Source: Mycobacterium sp. (lineage in GTDB: Bacteria > Actinomycetota > Actinomycetes > Mycobacteriales > Mycobacteriaceae). From it: a stretch of DNA of 44,268 nt. A program made the position numbers and the translations under genes. Where the stretch lies: the NCBI GenBank assembly GCA_025965895.1, contig JAOPWC010000043.1, forward strand, positions 1 to 44,268, written 5' to 3'. Below are positions 7,646 to 16,879 of this stretch, in pieces (position 1 is the stretch's first letter; each line of letters opens with the position of its first letter). A model generated the notes under the pieces. That model did no database searches, was not told the DNA's origin, and saw nothing but the letters and a program-made list of their open reading frames with translations.

Positions 7646-10600
7646 GCCACGCGGTACCACTGACGTTGACAACAGCTGGGCCGTTCGGGTCGTTGCTGAC
7701 GATCGTCAGCGTGGCAGTCGCGGATCCTCGGTTGGTGGGCTGGAATCGGATCGGGACCGTGATGGAGTCGCCGCCGTCGACGGTGAGGGGGAAGCTGACC
7801 ACCTGGGGTGTGACGAAGATCGGCGCCGACGAGACGATGCCGGTGACGCTCAGTTGGCATGGCCCACGGCTGTTGATGACGAGGTCGCGGTCGGTGAACC
7901 TGCCCAGACGGACCTCACCGAAGTCGCCGTTGTCGGGGACGACCAGCGTCAGCCTTGGCGCTGGTGCTGTTCCTAATACGACCACGGTTTTAGGCCCGGT
8001 CGGGTCGTTGCTGTGGACTGTGATTGTCGCTGCGTCGGGTCCGAACGCGGCCGGTGCGAAGCGGATCGGCAGCTCGTACGTGTCGCCAGGGGCGATCGTC
8101 AGCGGCAGCGCCGCGATCGACGCCACGGCGAACGTCGCCCGGTTCGACACTATCGACGTCACGGTCAGCGGGCACGCTCCCGAGTTCGTCAGCATCAGCT
8201 CGCTGTCGAGATGGTCGCCGAGGCAGGCCTCGCCGAGGTCGCCGCCCGGCGGGGTCGAGACGTCGAGCTCCGGGGCGCCGGCCCGGGCGGTCGCGGTGAC
8301 GTCGACGAACGGCGCGTCCGGGTCGTCGCTCGAGATGCGGATGACCGCCGCCTCGCTGACGTTCGGCCGGGTCGGCCGGTAGGTGAGCGTGAAGACGAGC
8401 TGTTCGCCCTGCTCGATGAGGATCGGCGTCGCCGGCTGGTTCTCGACCGTGAAGTTCGATGAGCCGAGCAGCACCGCGATGCTGTCCACGCGCAGTGGCC
8501 CCTTGCCGACGTTGGCCAACTCGATCGTCAGGTGGTCGCCCGCCGGGCAGACCGCCCCGAACTCGAGCTGCTCCTCCAGCGTGACTGCGATCGCCGGCCA
8601 GTCGGGCTTCACGAACTCGAACACCCCGCGTCCGTAGGTCGCCACGCGCAGCGTCTTCGGGTGTTGGGAGCCGCTGATCGCGAGGTCGGTCACCGGTACT
8701 CGGGGCAGGTGGATGTCGTCGACGACCATCCACGACGCACCGTCGTTGACCGACCGCAGGACGCCGAGGTCGCAGCCGACATAGATCGTTGTCGGCAGGT
8801 CCGAACCGTCGAGCGCCAGGGCGCCAAAGGGCACGTCGAGCTGGACGAGGACGTCGTCGATGCTCGCGGCCGGCGAGATGTCGGTCCACTGCGACGCTCC
8901 GAGCGTCGTGCGGAATACGTGACCCGCGGCGCCGCCGCCGGCGTATCCGCCGAGCACGGCGTACAAGCGCGTCGGGTCGTTGGGGTCGAACTCGACGCGC
9001 GTCACGCTGCGGCCCGGCGGTGGCACCGCCGGCGGCAGGTTGGGGGTCGGCGTGAACACGACGCCCGTCGTGGCCAGGGCGTTCTGCGAGACGAACACCT
9101 GGGAGCCGGCGGTGACGGCGACATAGTTGCCGTCACTCGGGGCGACGGTGACGACACCGGGCGCCCCAGGTGAAAAGATATTGGTCCAGTTGGCGGAGGC
9201 GTTCCGCGACTGCCACAGGTTCGTGTTGCCGGTGATATAGACAACACCGGTGTTCGATGGGTCGACCGCGAGTGAGTTGAGATATTGGCCGTTGGCGTCC
9301 GCGCCGCTCCATGGCATCGCGACGCTGGTCCAGTTCTGTCCGTCGTCGATCGAGAGATACACTCCGCCGTTGGTCGCGCCGTAGGCGCGGTCGTTGGTGC
9401 CGATGTCGTAGACGACGTCCCAGCCGTCAGAGGCGCCGGGGCTGGTCTTCTTCCATACGCCCGGGCCAACACCGCGGAGGAGGCCATTGTCCTGCAGGGT
9501 GCCCATCATGGAACTCGGCGGCGGGTCGGGCTTGCCGTCGACGTTGTAGAAGAGCGTCGTCTGGACACCGCCGGCGTTCAGCGATGTCCAGTTCCACGTG
9601 GCGATAGGGGTCCCGGAAAGAACTTTGTCACGGTCGGTGGACTTCATCAGACCGCCGTCGGTACCGCACAGCACTACCGGCAAATCGCCAGCTACGCGCG
9701 GCGGAGCGAACGCCCAGGCGTGGCTGTCGGAATGCAGCCCGTCGATCGAGCTGAACGACACGCCGGAGTCCCTGGTCACACCCTGGTCGCGGGTGCCGAC
9801 GTAGACGACGTCGGACACGCCGTCGCCGGGAGAGGATGGGTCGACCGCCATCGCGAGGCAGTAGCGGCCGTACGTCTGGACCGGAAGGCTCGTTGCGCCC
9901 AATGCCGGCGGCTGCTGCTGCGTCCAGTTCGCCCCGGCGTCGGTGCTGACCCAGAAGCCCAGCGGGTCGGTCGCGCCGCTCCCGCCGGCGCAGCAGTAGA
10001 TCACCTGGATGCCGGTCGCGGCCGGCGGCGACGTCGGCGGCGCGAGGCGGGCGATGACCTTCTGGGCGGCGGCCGGCAGGCTCAGGACGGACGTCCAGTT
10101 CGCGCCGCCGTCGGTCGATCGGAAGACGCCGCTGCCATTTACGCCGGCGTAGAGGACGCGCGCATTGGCCGGGGTCGTGGTGTCGAGCTCGAGGCTGTCC
10201 ACCCCAGCCGGCGGGGTGGCCGGTACCGGGAGCGGCGGGAGCCCGGCGCCGAGCGTCCAGTTCAGACCGCGGTCGGTGGACACGTGGACGCCGTCGTCTG
10301 CCGCGACGTATAACCGGTTACTGTTCGCGGGATCGACGATGACCTCGGTGATCGAGACATTGGCAAAGTTCGTAGCGTTGCCGGTGTTTCCCTCCGGGAA
10401 GCCTGAGCCGAGCAGCACCCAGCTCGCCCCGCCGTCGAGCGAGCGGTAGAGCCCGCGGCGGACGATTGTGGCGATGAACGGGGCGCTGAACGACCGTTGG
10501 AACACGTGGTCGCTGATCCCGACGTACACGACGTCGAGGTCGTTCGGGTCGAGCGCGACGCCGCCGGCCTCACCGATGCCGCGGCCGTCCTCGTGATCGA

Positions 10601-10784
10601 ACAGCGCGCGCCACGTCGCGCCGCCGTCGATGGTCTTCCACAGGCCGCCGCTGTTCGTGCCCCGATAGATGATGTCGGGGTTCGAGGGGTGCACGACCAC
10701 GCAGGTGACGGTCCCGTTGTCCTCGCGGCCCGCGTCGATGGGGCTCGGCCCGACCGGCCGCCAGACGGTCCCGGTGACGGTCAC
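6720..10784 (-). CDS. Giant multidomain propeller protein (Asp-box, ASH-like, six-repeat C-terminus)
   Basis: 1354 residues, GTG start overlapping the upstream stop (GTGA). Residues about 1-745 are Asp-box/BNR propeller blades of the VPS10, Ycf48 or xyloglucanase type: TIDGGATW, SLDGGASW, STDGGANW, STDAGANW, SIDDGQNW and SVNDGASW are S/TxDxGxxW boxes. About 750-1040 holds three immunoglobulin-like ASH or choice-of-anchor D repeats (LELANVGKGPL-like, NSGACPLTV, NSRGPCQLSV, each followed by ISSDDPDAP, VHSNDPTGP or IVSNDPNGP). About 1040-1354 is six ~52-residue repeats. No signal peptide or transmembrane segment is seen. The fold suggests glycan or protein binding rather than a defined reaction; a sialidase catalytic site was not identified. 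The last repeat ends close to an IS256 scrap, so the C-terminus may be shortened. Confidence 0.8.
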   Translation of the reverse strand: MTVTGTVWRPVGPSPIDAGREDNGTVTCVVVHPSNPDIIYRGTNSGGLWKTIDGGATWRALFDHEDGRGIGEAGGVALDPNDLDVVYVGISDHVFQRSFSAPFIATIVRRGLYRSLDGGASWVLLGSGFPEGNTGNATNFANVSITEVIVDPANSNRLYVAADDGVHVSTDRGLNWTLGAGLPPLPVPATPPAGVDSLELDTTTPANARVLYAGVNGSGVFRSTDGGANWTSVLSLPAAAQKVIARLAPPTSPPAATGIQVIYCCAGGSGATDPLGFWVSTDAGANWTQQQPPALGATSLPVQTYGRYCLAMAVDPSSPGDGVSDVVYVGTRDQGVTRDSGVSFSSIDGLHSDSHAWAFAPPRVAGDLPVVLCGTDGGLMKSTDRDKVLSGTPIATWNWTSLNAGGVQTTLFYNVDGKPDPPPSSMMGTLQDNGLLRGVGPGVWKKTSPGASDGWDVVYDIGTNDRAYGATNGGVYLSIDDGQNWTSVAMPWSGADANGQYLNSLAVDPSNTGVVYITGNTNLWQSRNASANWTNIFSPGAPGVVTVAPSDGNYVAVTAGSQVFVSQNALATTGVVFTPTPNLPPAVPPPGRSVTRVEFDPNDPTRLYAVLGGYAGGGAAGHVFRTTLGASQWTDISPAASIDDVLVQLDVPFGALALDGSDLPTTIYVGCDLGVLRSVNDGASWMVVDDIHLPRVPVTDLAISGSQHPKTLRVATYGRGVFEFVKPDWPAIAVTLEEQLEFGAVCPAGDHLTIELANVGKGPLRVDSIAVLLGSSNFTVENQPATPILIEQGEQLVFTLTYRPTRPNVSEAAVIRISSDDPDAPFVDVTATARAGAPELDVSTPPGGDLGEACLGDHLDSELMLTNSGACPLTVTSIVSNRATFAVASIAALPLTIAPGDTYELPIRFAPAAFGPDAATITVHSNDPTGPKTVVVLGTAPAPRLTLVVPDNGDFGEVRLGRFTDRDLVINSRGPCQLSVTGIVSSAPIFVTPQVVSFPLTVDGGDSITVPIRFQPTNRGSATATLTIVSNDPNGPAVVNVSGTAWPPLPIAGTALEGYPLSNDSQHVFFIATDKFVHELDITAGAVWADNDLTTLAGAVPPTPASALAGFRLSNDSKHVFFIGTDNHVYELYFTAGTGWVYNDLTALARAVPPTPTSALDGFRLSDDSKHVFFIATDNHVHELFIASGGRWDDNDLTALAGAVAPAAASALAGFRLSDDSQHVFFIGTDNHVHELFIAGAGWVDNNLTTLAGAVPPTPISDLTGYPLSDNSQHVFFIGTDNHVHELFIAGAGWDDNDLTTLAGAVTPTPASALTGYRLSDNSQHVFFIGTDDHVHELFIAGAGWLDNDLTALT

Positions 10785-11173
10785 AAGTCAGGGTCCTGGT
10801 TCTCGTCGTAGCCGCTGGCCGGGGCAGCAGGTCGGTTCGGCCGGATCTGGGCGGGGCTGCGGACGACCGCGCCCGGCAGCCGCTGCCACACCTCGATCGC
10901 CCGGTCGAGAATCTCGGGGGTCGCCTCGGCGCCCCCGCCGAAGTGACTCGCGACGAACGCCGCGTGGGCCCCGACCGACTCGCCACGCTCCTCGGTGTCC
11001 CCACCGTCGTTGCCGTAGCCGCCCTTCTGCTGCTTAGCCGGCTCATCTGCGTCGGACGCCGAACGGGGGCGTCGCTTCCGAGGTGGTTTCCCTCGCTGCT
11101 TAGCCGGCTCATCTGCGTCGGACGCCGAACGGGGGCGTCGCTTCCGAGGTGGTTCGCCTCGCTGCTCAGCCAC
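10781..11173 (-). CDS. Small basic repeat protein upstream of the giant propeller
   Basis: 130 residues from a GTG at 11173 with AAGGGTGA upstream; a TTG at 11179 is an alternative. The N-terminal 48 residues are two copies of a 22-residue basic/acidic unit (PPRKRRPRSASDADEPAKQ). The second half is more ordered, with FVASHFGGGAEA and ILDRAIEVWQRLPGAVV. The stop overlaps the giant gene's start by 4 bp, implying translational coupling and a joint role. I do not recognise the family. The charged repeats recall the Lys/Arg-rich tails of the DUF4185 protein at 2864 and the lysin at 23005. Confidence 0.65.
   Translation of the reverse strand: MAEQRGEPPRKRRPRSASDADEPAKQRGKPPRKRRPRSASDADEPAKQQKGGYGNDGGDTEERGESVGAHAAFVASHFGGGAEATPEILDRAIEVWQRLPGAVVRSPAQIRPNRPAAPASGYDENQDPDL
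11035..11166. repeat. 66-bp tandem duplication inside the small basic gene
   Basis: Two consecutive 66-bp copies (11035-11100, 11101-11166) differ at only two bases. The length is a multiple of three, so the protein gains 22 residues without a frameshift. Confidence 0.9.
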
Positions 11174-11674
11174 GACCAATCACCCTTGCCGGACTTCGCA
11201 GTTGCTGGTTGCGCCAAGCCCCTCGCATCTGAACCGTCTGCTGCCGCGCCGGATGCAGCAGTAAAACCGAATCCGGCGCGTAGAATCGACCATCCTTGTC
11301 GGGCAAAATGGCCTCCAAACGGTTATGTTTGGCGAAGCAATCGAGCGATCCAATAAATCAATACCACAGGACCGCAGTGCGAAAGCGACATATCCGAAAA
11401 ATGGTTAGTCGGGCGCGTAGGCAGAGCATCAACACCGACGACACCCTCGCTCCCCACCACGGCGGCCGCAAAACCATAGCTCAAGTTGCAGGCGGAGTAA
11501 GAGAATCGAGAGTCGCGTGCACCAGGTTGTCAGTCGTTGTCAGTCGTGTTCTTGTCCGCCGAATGCACACACTCGGGCGCGCAGGCACCAGTGCTGGTTC
11601 AGGTCCGGTGGAGTCGTCCAGCGCAACACCGCGACCACGCTCTGCGACGGTGGATGTGCTGGGCGGCCGTGGCA
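11174..11674. other. Upstream region of the basic/propeller operon
   Basis: No convincing gene. It must contain the promoter for the minus-strand operon starting at 11173, but no copy of the GAGTAG-N4-CTACTC palindrome was found. A short direct repeat (GTTGTCAGTC twice, near 11525-11545) is the only structure noted. Confidence 0.4.
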
Positions 11675-11911
11675 TCACCCGGCTGTTGCGAGATGCCGCT
11701 TCCTCTCCCATCCGGCGACAAACGCGAGGGCCAGTGCGCTGACGGCTAGGCCGGCGACGATTGCCCACTCGAGCGCGCCGCTGCCAACGTCCGGATCAAC
11801 GCCGAACAACAGCTCAATCCATTCTCGGGTTATGAGCGTCAGAATGGCTAGCGCGGCCGCAATCACGGCCAGTGCGACTTCAATCCAGAATCGAATTCGC
11901 CCATTTCCCAC
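11675..11911 (-). CDS. Small two-helix membrane protein
   Basis: 78 residues with two strongly hydrophobic helices (VALAVIAAALAILTLI and EWAIVAGLAVSALALAFVAG) separated by a short loop containing FGVDPDVGSG, and a positively charged C-terminus (GWERKRH). This type of small protein is widespread in actinobacteria and has no known function. It is divergently transcribed from the siderophore-interacting gene. ATG at 11911 is preceded by GAGTGGGAA. Confidence 0.7.
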   Translation of the reverse strand: MGNGRIRFWIEVALAVIAAALAILTLITREWIELLFGVDPDVGSGALEWAIVAGLAVSALALAFVAGWERKRHLATAG

Positions 11912-12051
11912 TCTCGACCCCCTTGTTTCGGAGTGACGGCTTGGCCAGTTCGGAGCTTACGCGTCCTATCGCTCGCACCGGACAGATTCGGTTACTTTCA
12001 ATGTGGACCGGCCGGGGAAATCGGCGGGGCGTTTCGTGCGACAGTGAACGC

Positions 12052-12828
12052 ATGCCCCGAGGGTTTGCCCACCTGGCCGCGACCGTGCCCAGCCGTCCTG
12101 CCGGCGATCTCGACGACGAGCAGCTGCTAGCCAAAGCGCACGGCTCCGCACGTTGGAACCTCAGTGTGGTTGCGGTGGATCATCTTACACCGCGGATGCT
12201 GCGGGTCACCATGTCGGCCGCCGGGCTCGATGCGATGGAATGGCAACCGGCACAAGACCTTACTGTCCTCATAACACGAGCGGGCGGTCGCGATATCCGC
12301 CGCCGTTACACCATCGCGGCCCAGGCGGCTGACTGGGTGCAGCTCGACGTCTACCTGCACGGTGAAGGCATTGGCACGGCATGGGTGCGGGCTCTACAGC
12401 CGGGCGACACGGTGAGCGCGATCGGGCCCCGCGGCAAGCTCCTGCTCAACCAGGACGCCGATTGGCACGTGCTGATCGGCGACGAGACGTCCCTGCCGGG
12501 AATCCGCGCAATGCTCGCCTCTACCGACCGTCCCGCCCACGTCGTTGTCCAGGTCGACGACCCTGCCCAGTGGCGGCGCCTTGATCCGGGCGCTCGCCCC
12601 GCAACACGGTGGAAGTGGGTCGCGCGCGGCCCGTCAGGACACGCCGGTGAGGATTTGGCGCTGCCAGCCGGGGGCTTTGGTCACGCATACGTCTCTGGAG
12701 AGGCCGGCTGGGTGCTCGCCTGGCATAACCAACTCGAGCGTCTCGGTTTTGACGAGTCAGCCATTTCCCACAAGGCGTATTGGGGCGCCGGCCGCGCCAA
12801 CGCCACCCACGGTGAGCCCCTGGTGTGA
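12052..12828 (+). CDS. Siderophore-interacting protein (FAD-binding ferric reductase family)
   Basis: 258 residues. The N-terminal FAD-binding barrel includes DLTVLI, then the RRRYTIAAQ segment that corresponds to the RxYT flavin motif, and GIGTAWVRALQPGDTVSAIGPRG. The C-terminal NAD(P)H-like domain has LIGDETSLPGIRAML and ends GYWGAGRAN-like (KAYWGAGRANATHG), both hallmarks of the SIP/ViuB family that reduces ferric siderophores in the cytoplasm to release iron. The ATG at 12052 was chosen by family length; the frame is open upstream but lacks coding character there. No siderophore genes are adjacent. Confidence 0.88.
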   Translation: MPRGFAHLAATVPSRPAGDLDDEQLLAKAHGSARWNLSVVAVDHLTPRMLRVTMSAAGLDAMEWQPAQDLTVLITRAGGRDIRRRYTIAAQAADWVQLDVYLHGEGIGTAWVRALQPGDTVSAIGPRGKLLLNQDADWHVLIGDETSLPGIRAMLASTDRPAHVVVQVDDPAQWRRLDPGARPATRWKWVARGPSGHAGEDLALPAGGFGHAYVSGEAGWVLAWHNQLERLGFDESAISHKAYWGAGRANATHGEPLV

Positions 12829-12972
12829 GCTTCCAGGTCGTTAGCGCAAGAGCTGACCCGCCCTAGGGAGCGCTGCGTATACGCCCACCCGAACATTCGC
12901 GCCGTCAACGCATCGAATGCGAGCAGCGGCTGTCGATACGCTGGGTTCCTGTTTTTCGTTTCCCCCAGAGCG

Positions 12973-13002
12973 TTTCATGCACAACCGCTATTGTTCATGA
13001 AA
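12973..13002. repeat. 12-bp inverted repeat with 6-nt loop
   Basis: TTTCATGCACAA and TTGTTCATGAAA pair with one mismatch around CCGCTA. No T tract follows, so a regulatory or recombination site is as likely as a terminator. Confidence 0.7.
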
Positions 13003-13113
13003 ACGTACGCGTCAGTTTTGGCACTTCTCAAGCTCGATTCAAACGCCTCCGCTCGACCGCAATTTGGGCCAGTCGCCGCGACCGCAAAGGCTTTGTCGAT
13101 CTTGGGTGGCAGT

Positions 13114-13141
13114 GATTATTGCTCATCGATTATTGCTCATC
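13114..13141. repeat. 14-bp perfect tandem repeat
   Basis: GATTATTGCTCATC occurs twice back to back, followed by the start of a degenerate third copy (GAATTA). AT-rich; 183 bp upstream of the lectin-like ORF. Confidence 0.85.
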
Positions 13142-13323
13142 GAATTATGGAGTAGTAGCGGCTTACACCATAGCCCACTTCATCTCGGTGCAATACTGAA
13201 TTTCGATGGCTCCTGCGTGTGATTCACCGGAGCTATCCGCGCTCCGAAGCGGGAGGCGTTCGCGGAATTGGATCGGGGCGCACGGAACGAGATCGGTATC
13301 GAGGTCCGAGCAGGGAAGACTAG

Positions 13324-13533
13324 GTGACCAGTATCAAAACGGGTCCCACGGCCCACGGTGCTGACATACAACCGCGTGAGGTTCTCAGCTTCGGTAACTC
13401 CATCAGGTCCGCCAGCGGAGAGTACACATTCGTTGTCCAGAGCGACGGCAACCTGGTGCTCTATCGACATCGCGACAAGCGACCGCTATGGGGATCCGGT
13501 ACAGACCGCCCAAACCGTCACCGTCATCAGTAA
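13324..13533 (+). CDS. Short bulb-type (GNA-like) mannose-lectin domain protein, probably truncated
   Basis: 69 residues from a GTG. SIRSASGEYTFVVQSDGNLVLYRH followed by LWGSGTD corresponds to one B-lectin repeat, with the mannose-binding QxDxNxVxY signature seen as QSDGNLVLY. Known mycobacterial lectins of this type carry two or three such repeats, whereas here the sequence degenerates after the first (tail DRPNRHRHQ), so it is probably a truncated gene. No signal peptide. It could belong with the other binding proteins in this window, but there is no direct evidence. Confidence 0.55.
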   Translation: MTSIKTGPTAHGADIQPREVLSFGNSIRSASGEYTFVVQSDGNLVLYRHRDKRPLWGSGTDRPNRHRHQ

Positions 13534-13602
13534 AACCGGCCACCACCTCATCGCCAGCCACACCATTGACGCCGACAGCAACTACTGGCGCAACCAACAA
13601 AT

Positions 13603-13623
13603 GCCCCGGCCGATGGCCGGGGC
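13603..13623 (-). terminator. Hairpin terminator after tRNA-Ala
   Basis: GCCCCGGCC-ATC-GGCCGGGGC is a perfect 9-bp stem with a 3-nt loop. On the minus strand it is followed by ATTTGTTGGTT, giving a T-rich tail, and it lies 35 bp beyond the 3' end of the tRNA. Confidence 0.75.
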
Positions 13624-13657
13624 AGTCTGTAACCAATGACGCGACTCATCACAAGAG

Positions 13658-13730
13658 TGGAGCTAAGGGGACTCGAACCCCTGACCCCCACACTGCCAGT
13701 GTGGTGCGCTACCAGCTGCGCCATAGCCCC
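13658..13730 (-). tRNA. tRNA-Ala (anticodon GGC)
   Basis: On the minus strand a 73-nt cloverleaf: acceptor GGGGCTA paired with TAGCTCC and discriminator A, D-arm GCGC-AGCTGGTA-GCGC, anticodon stem CACAC/GTGTG with loop CTGGCAG giving anticodon GGC (Ala, GCC codons), and T-arm AGGGG-TTCGAGT-CCCCT. CCA is not encoded. Broken genes lie on either side, so this could be an old integration target, but no attachment repeat was found. Confidence 0.95.
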
Positions 13731-13773
13731 GTGAAGTTGTGCCAATCGAAGCTACACCACCTGCATAAGCCGC

Positions 13774-14345
13774 TCAAAGCCGCAGGTCAGGGCACCTCCC
13801 CACCGGCGTAGGGCCCAGTGCGCGCATCGGCGCCGGCTCTGGGTTCGGACGCATACGCGTCTCGGATGCCCTCACCCACTCGAACGCCACAATTATCAGG
13901 ACGACGCCGTAGATGACGAACGACCAACCGAACGACACGTGCTCGGCGATCTGACCGACCGTGAACGAGCCGACGATCGAACCGATGTCCGCCATCACCT
14001 GTGACGCCGGTAAGCGGCTGGCGCACCGCGATTCGCACTGTAACCGCCGGCTCCGCCTGCTGCTCGGGGGTGGCGAGCGCCGAACGGCAGGCTGAATAAC
14101 ACGACCGCCGCAGCGACCGGAAAGGCGGCGCCGTAGATCCCAAACGGCGCGCTCCGCCCGAGTCCGGCCGTCACAGTGCCCGACACCGAGGGCCGCCGAC
14201 GTACGCGCCGCTCCCCCAGCCGCTGCACCAGCAGTCCACCGACCGGCGCGAAGCACAATCGCATCAGCGCGGGCGCGGTGATCACGAACGTCGTCGCGGG
14301 GATACTGACGCCGTAACCGAGCGCGATGACCGCCTTTCGCGCTGA
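13774..14345 (-). pseudogene. MFS transporter remnant
   Basis: Pieces of a major facilitator permease are scattered over several frames: ITAPALMRLCFAPVGGLLVQRLGERRV (a transmembrane helix followed by the MFS A-like loop), a middle piece with VAAAVVLFSLPFG, and the C-terminal MADIGSIVGSFTVGQIAEHV then SFVIYGVVLIIVAFEWV. At least two frameshifts and a deletion of several helices are needed. Lies between tRNA-Ala and pgm. Confidence 0.65.
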
Positions 14346-14410
14346 TCAGAACCCAGACTTCGGCCGCAACCGCTCTTGTTGCGTGCGACAGTCGCCCTCC
14401 GCGGGTGCGC

Positions 14411-16051
14411 TCACGCGAGCGCCTTCGACACCACCTCGCGGGCAGCGTCCTGTACCTGACGCAGATGTTCGGGGCCGCGGAACGACTCCGCATAGATCTT
14501 GTACACGTCCTCAGTGCCCGAAGGGCGCGCCGCGAACCAGGCGTCGGCCGTCGTCACCTTCAGTCCGCCCAGTGGCGCGCCGTTGCCGGGTGCCGTCGTC
14601 AGCTTGGCCGTGATGGGTTCGCCGGCCAGTTCGGTGGCGGTCACCTGATCCGGTGACAGCTTTGCCAACCGTGCTTTCTGCTCCCGATCCGCGGGCGCGT
14701 CCACACGGGCATAGGTTGACGCCCCGTACTTTTCGGCCAGCTCGGCATACCGCTTCGACGGGGTCTGCCCGGTGATCGCCAGGATCTCCGACGCCAGCAG
14801 CGCGAGGATGATTCCGTCTTTGTCGGTGGTCCATACCGAGCCGTCCTGGCGCAGGAACGACGCACCTGCGCTTTCCTCGCCGCCGAAACCGATGCTGCCG
14901 GTGATCAATCCATCGACGAACCATTTGAAACCCACCGGCACTTCCACCAACTTGCGGCCGAGCCCGGCGACCACCCGGTCGATGATCGACGAGCTCACCA
15001 CCGTCTTGCCGACTGCGGTGGAATTAGGCCACGAAGGGCGATTCGAGTAGAGGTACTCGATTGCGACGGCGAGATAGTGGTTCGGGTTCATCAGCCCCGC
15101 ATCGGGCGTGACGATGCCGTGGCGATCGGCATCGGCGTCGTTGCCGGTGGCGATCTGGTACTTGTCACGGTTGGCGATCAGCGATGCCATCGCGTTCGGC
15201 GAGCTGCAGTCCATCCGGATCTTGCCGTCGGTGTCCAGCGTCATGAACCGCCACGTCGGATCCACCAACGGGTTCACGACCGTGAGATCCAGCTTGTGCC
15301 GTTCGGCGATCGCGCCCCAGTAGTCGACGCTCGCACCGCCGAGCGGGTCCGCCCCGATGCGCACCCCTTCGGCACGGATGGCATGGAGGTCGACCACATT
15401 GGGCAGGTCCTCGACGTACGCGTCGAGATAGTCGTGCCGCTGGGCGGTCGTCAGCGCCCGGGCCAGCGGAAGCCGCTTGACTCCCTTCAATCCGTCGCGC
15501 AGGATCTGGTTGGCCCGCTTGGCAATCACGCTGGTCGCGTCGGTGTCCGCAGGGCCGCCGTTGGGCGGGTTGTACTTGAAACCGCCGTCGCGCGGCGGAT
15601 TGTGCGACGGTGTTACCACGATGCCGTCCGCCAGCGCGTCGCGGCGGCCGCGGTTAAAGGTCAAGATCGCGTGACTGACCGCCGGGGTCGGGGTGTAGCG
15701 GTCGGCTGAATCGATCATCGCTACAACGTCATTGGCCGCAAGCACCTCGAGTGCCGACACCCACGCCGGCTCCGACAGCGCGTGGGTGTCACGGCCGATG
15801 AACAGGGGGCCGGTAGTGCCCTGCGCGGCCCGGTACTCCACGATCGCTTGGGTAGTGGCCAGAATGTGCGCCTCGTTGAACGCGCCGTCGAGGCTTGAGC
15901 CGCGGTGGCCGGACGTCCCGAAGACCACCTGCTGCGCCACGTCGGCGGGGTCCGGCTCTCTTGCGTAGTACGCCGTCACCACATGGGCCACGTCGATCAG
16001 ATCTTCGGGTTGCGCCGGTTGACCGGCACGGGGATTAGCCGCCATGGTCAT
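14411..16051 (-). CDS. pgm: Phosphoglucomutase, alpha-D-glucose specific
   Basis: 546 residues, the standard length of this enzyme, which interconverts glucose-1-phosphate and glucose-6-phosphate in the cytoplasm. Visible landmarks: [17 protein letters not shown] near the N-terminus, the phosphoserine loop [18 protein letters not shown], the metal-binding loop [12 protein letters not shown], the sugar-binding loop [12 protein letters not shown], and the phosphate-binding [16 protein letters not shown] close to the end. The ATG at 16051 has GAGGAG eight bases upstream; the ATG six bases later is a weaker alternative. Transcribed divergently from the crcB pair. Confidence 0.96.
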   Translation of the reverse strand: MTMAANPRAGQPAQPEDLIDVAHVVTAYYAREPDPADVAQQVVFGTSGHRGSSLDGAFNEAHILATTQAIVEYRAAQGTTGPLFIGRDTHALSEPAWVSALEVLAANDVVAMIDSADRYTPTPAVSHAILTFNRGRRDALADGIVVTPSHNPPRDGGFKYNPPNGGPADTDATSVIAKRANQILRDGLKGVKRLPLARALTTAQRHDYLDAYVEDLPNVVDLHAIRAEGVRIGADPLGGASVDYWGAIAERHKLDLTVVNPLVDPTWRFMTLDTDGKIRMDCSSPNAMASLIANRDKYQIATGNDADADRHGIVTPDAGLMNPNHYLAVAIEYLYSNRPSWPNSTAVGKTVVSSSIIDRVVAGLGRKLVEVPVGFKWFVDGLITGSIGFGGEESAGASFLRQDGSVWTTDKDGIILALLASEILAITGQTPSKRYAELAEKYGASTYARVDAPADREQKARLAKLSPDQVTATELAGEPITAKLTTAPGNGAPLGGLKVTTADAWFAARPSGTEDVYKIYAESFRGPEHLRQVQDAAREVVSKALA

Positions 16052-16118
16052 CGATTCTGCTCCTCGGCTCGCGGCGCTGTCCGGCGGTCCCGCACCTCGG
16101 CAAGCCATACTTTGCGTC

Positions 16119-16517
16119 ATGTTCGGTTACGACGGACGCGAGTTGGCCGCCGTCTTCGCGGGAGGCGCGATCGGCACGGTAGCCCGCGCCGCGGTGGGAA
16201 CACTCGCAGGAGCCGATCCCGCGAGATGGCCGTGGGCGACCTTCATTGTCAACGTCGTCGGCGCACTCCTGCTCGGTTATTTCACCACCCGACTGCTGGA
16301 GCGGTTGCCGCTGTCGAGCTACCGTCGCCCGTTGCTGGGCACCGGGTTGTGCGGGGGACTGACGACCTTTTCGACGATGCAGGTCGAAACGTTGAGGATG
16401 CTTGCCCATCAGCACTACGGACTCGCCGCCGGCTACACCGCGGCCAGCATTGCGGCCGGGCTCGCCGCCGTGTACCTGGCGACTGCCATGGTGCGGCGCG
16501 TGCGTGTGCGCCGATGA
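16119..16517 (+). CDS. crcB: Fluoride channel subunit CrcB/Fluc, first copy
   Basis: 132 residues with four hydrophobic helices. The Fluc signature is clear: [13 protein letters not shown] at the N-terminus, [19 protein letters not shown] carrying the conserved channel Asn, [18 protein letters not shown] with the TTFS phenylalanine-box region. Fluc channels export fluoride as dual-topology dimers. The stop overlaps the ATG of the second copy (ATGA), so the pair probably forms a heterodimer. Confidence 0.92.
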   Translation: MFGYDGRELAAVFAGGAIGTVARAAVGTLAGADPARWPWATFIVNVVGALLLGYFTTRLLERLPLSSYRRPLLGTGLCGGLTTFSTMQVETLRMLAHQHYGLAAGYTAASIAAGLAAVYLATAMVRRVRVRR

Positions 16518-16879
16518 CGATCGCGCTGTGGACCGGTGTGCTGGCGCTCGGCGGCGTTGGCGCGGTGCTGCGATTTCTGGTCGACCGTACCGTCGCGGCC
16601 CGTGCGCCGGGATCTTTTCCGTTCGGCACGCTGACGGTCAACCTCACCGGTGCCACGCTGCTCGGGCTGATCAGTGGATTGACCCTGAGCCACAACGCCG
16701 CCCTGCTGGCGGGCACCGCGTTCGTCGGCTCCTACACAACCTTCTCCACCTGGATGTTGGAAACCCAGCGGCTCAGCGAGGAAAGGCAGTTCTGGCCGGC
16801 GGTGGCCAACATTGTGGTGAGCGTGGTGCTGGGCGTTGCCGCCGCCGTGCTGGGCCAGTGGATCGCGGGACGGCTGTGA
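16514..16879 (+). CDS. crcB: Fluoride channel subunit CrcB/Fluc, second copy
   Basis: 121 residues, four helices. [32 protein letters not shown] and [17 protein letters not shown] carry the same conserved Asn and TTFS segment as the first copy. Start and stop codons overlap both neighbours (ATGA upstream, GTGA downstream), so the three genes are translationally coupled. Confidence 0.92.
   Translation: MTIALWTGVLALGGVGAVLRFLVDRTVAARAPGSFPFGTLTVNLTGATLLGLISGLTLSHNAALLAGTAFVGSYTTFSTWMLETQRLSEERQFWPAVANIVVSVVLGVAAAVLGQWIAGRL

Larger units (their letters stand above)
12829..13323. other. AT-richer gene-free stretch with repeats
   Basis: No gene seen. It is less GC-rich than its surroundings and contains the inverted repeat at 12973-13002, the 14-bp tandem repeat at 13114-13141 and a GAGTAG half-site at 13150-13155 with a poor right arm. 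It may hold the lectin promoter or mark a recombination scar. Confidence 0.5.

Noticed and set aside
6681..7976. Plus-strand open frames with VVVGADEEDVL-type repeats
   Set aside because: Antisense translation of the six-repeat C-terminus of the giant protein.
13658..14345. tRNA-Ala as the attachment site of an integrated island
   Set aside because: No integrase and no duplicated tRNA 3' end were found in the window.
15045..15060. CGAGTAGAGGTACTCG, resembling the regulon palindrome
   Set aside because: It lies inside pgm coding sequence and has two bases fewer between the arms; explained by codons for LeuTyr-rich residues.
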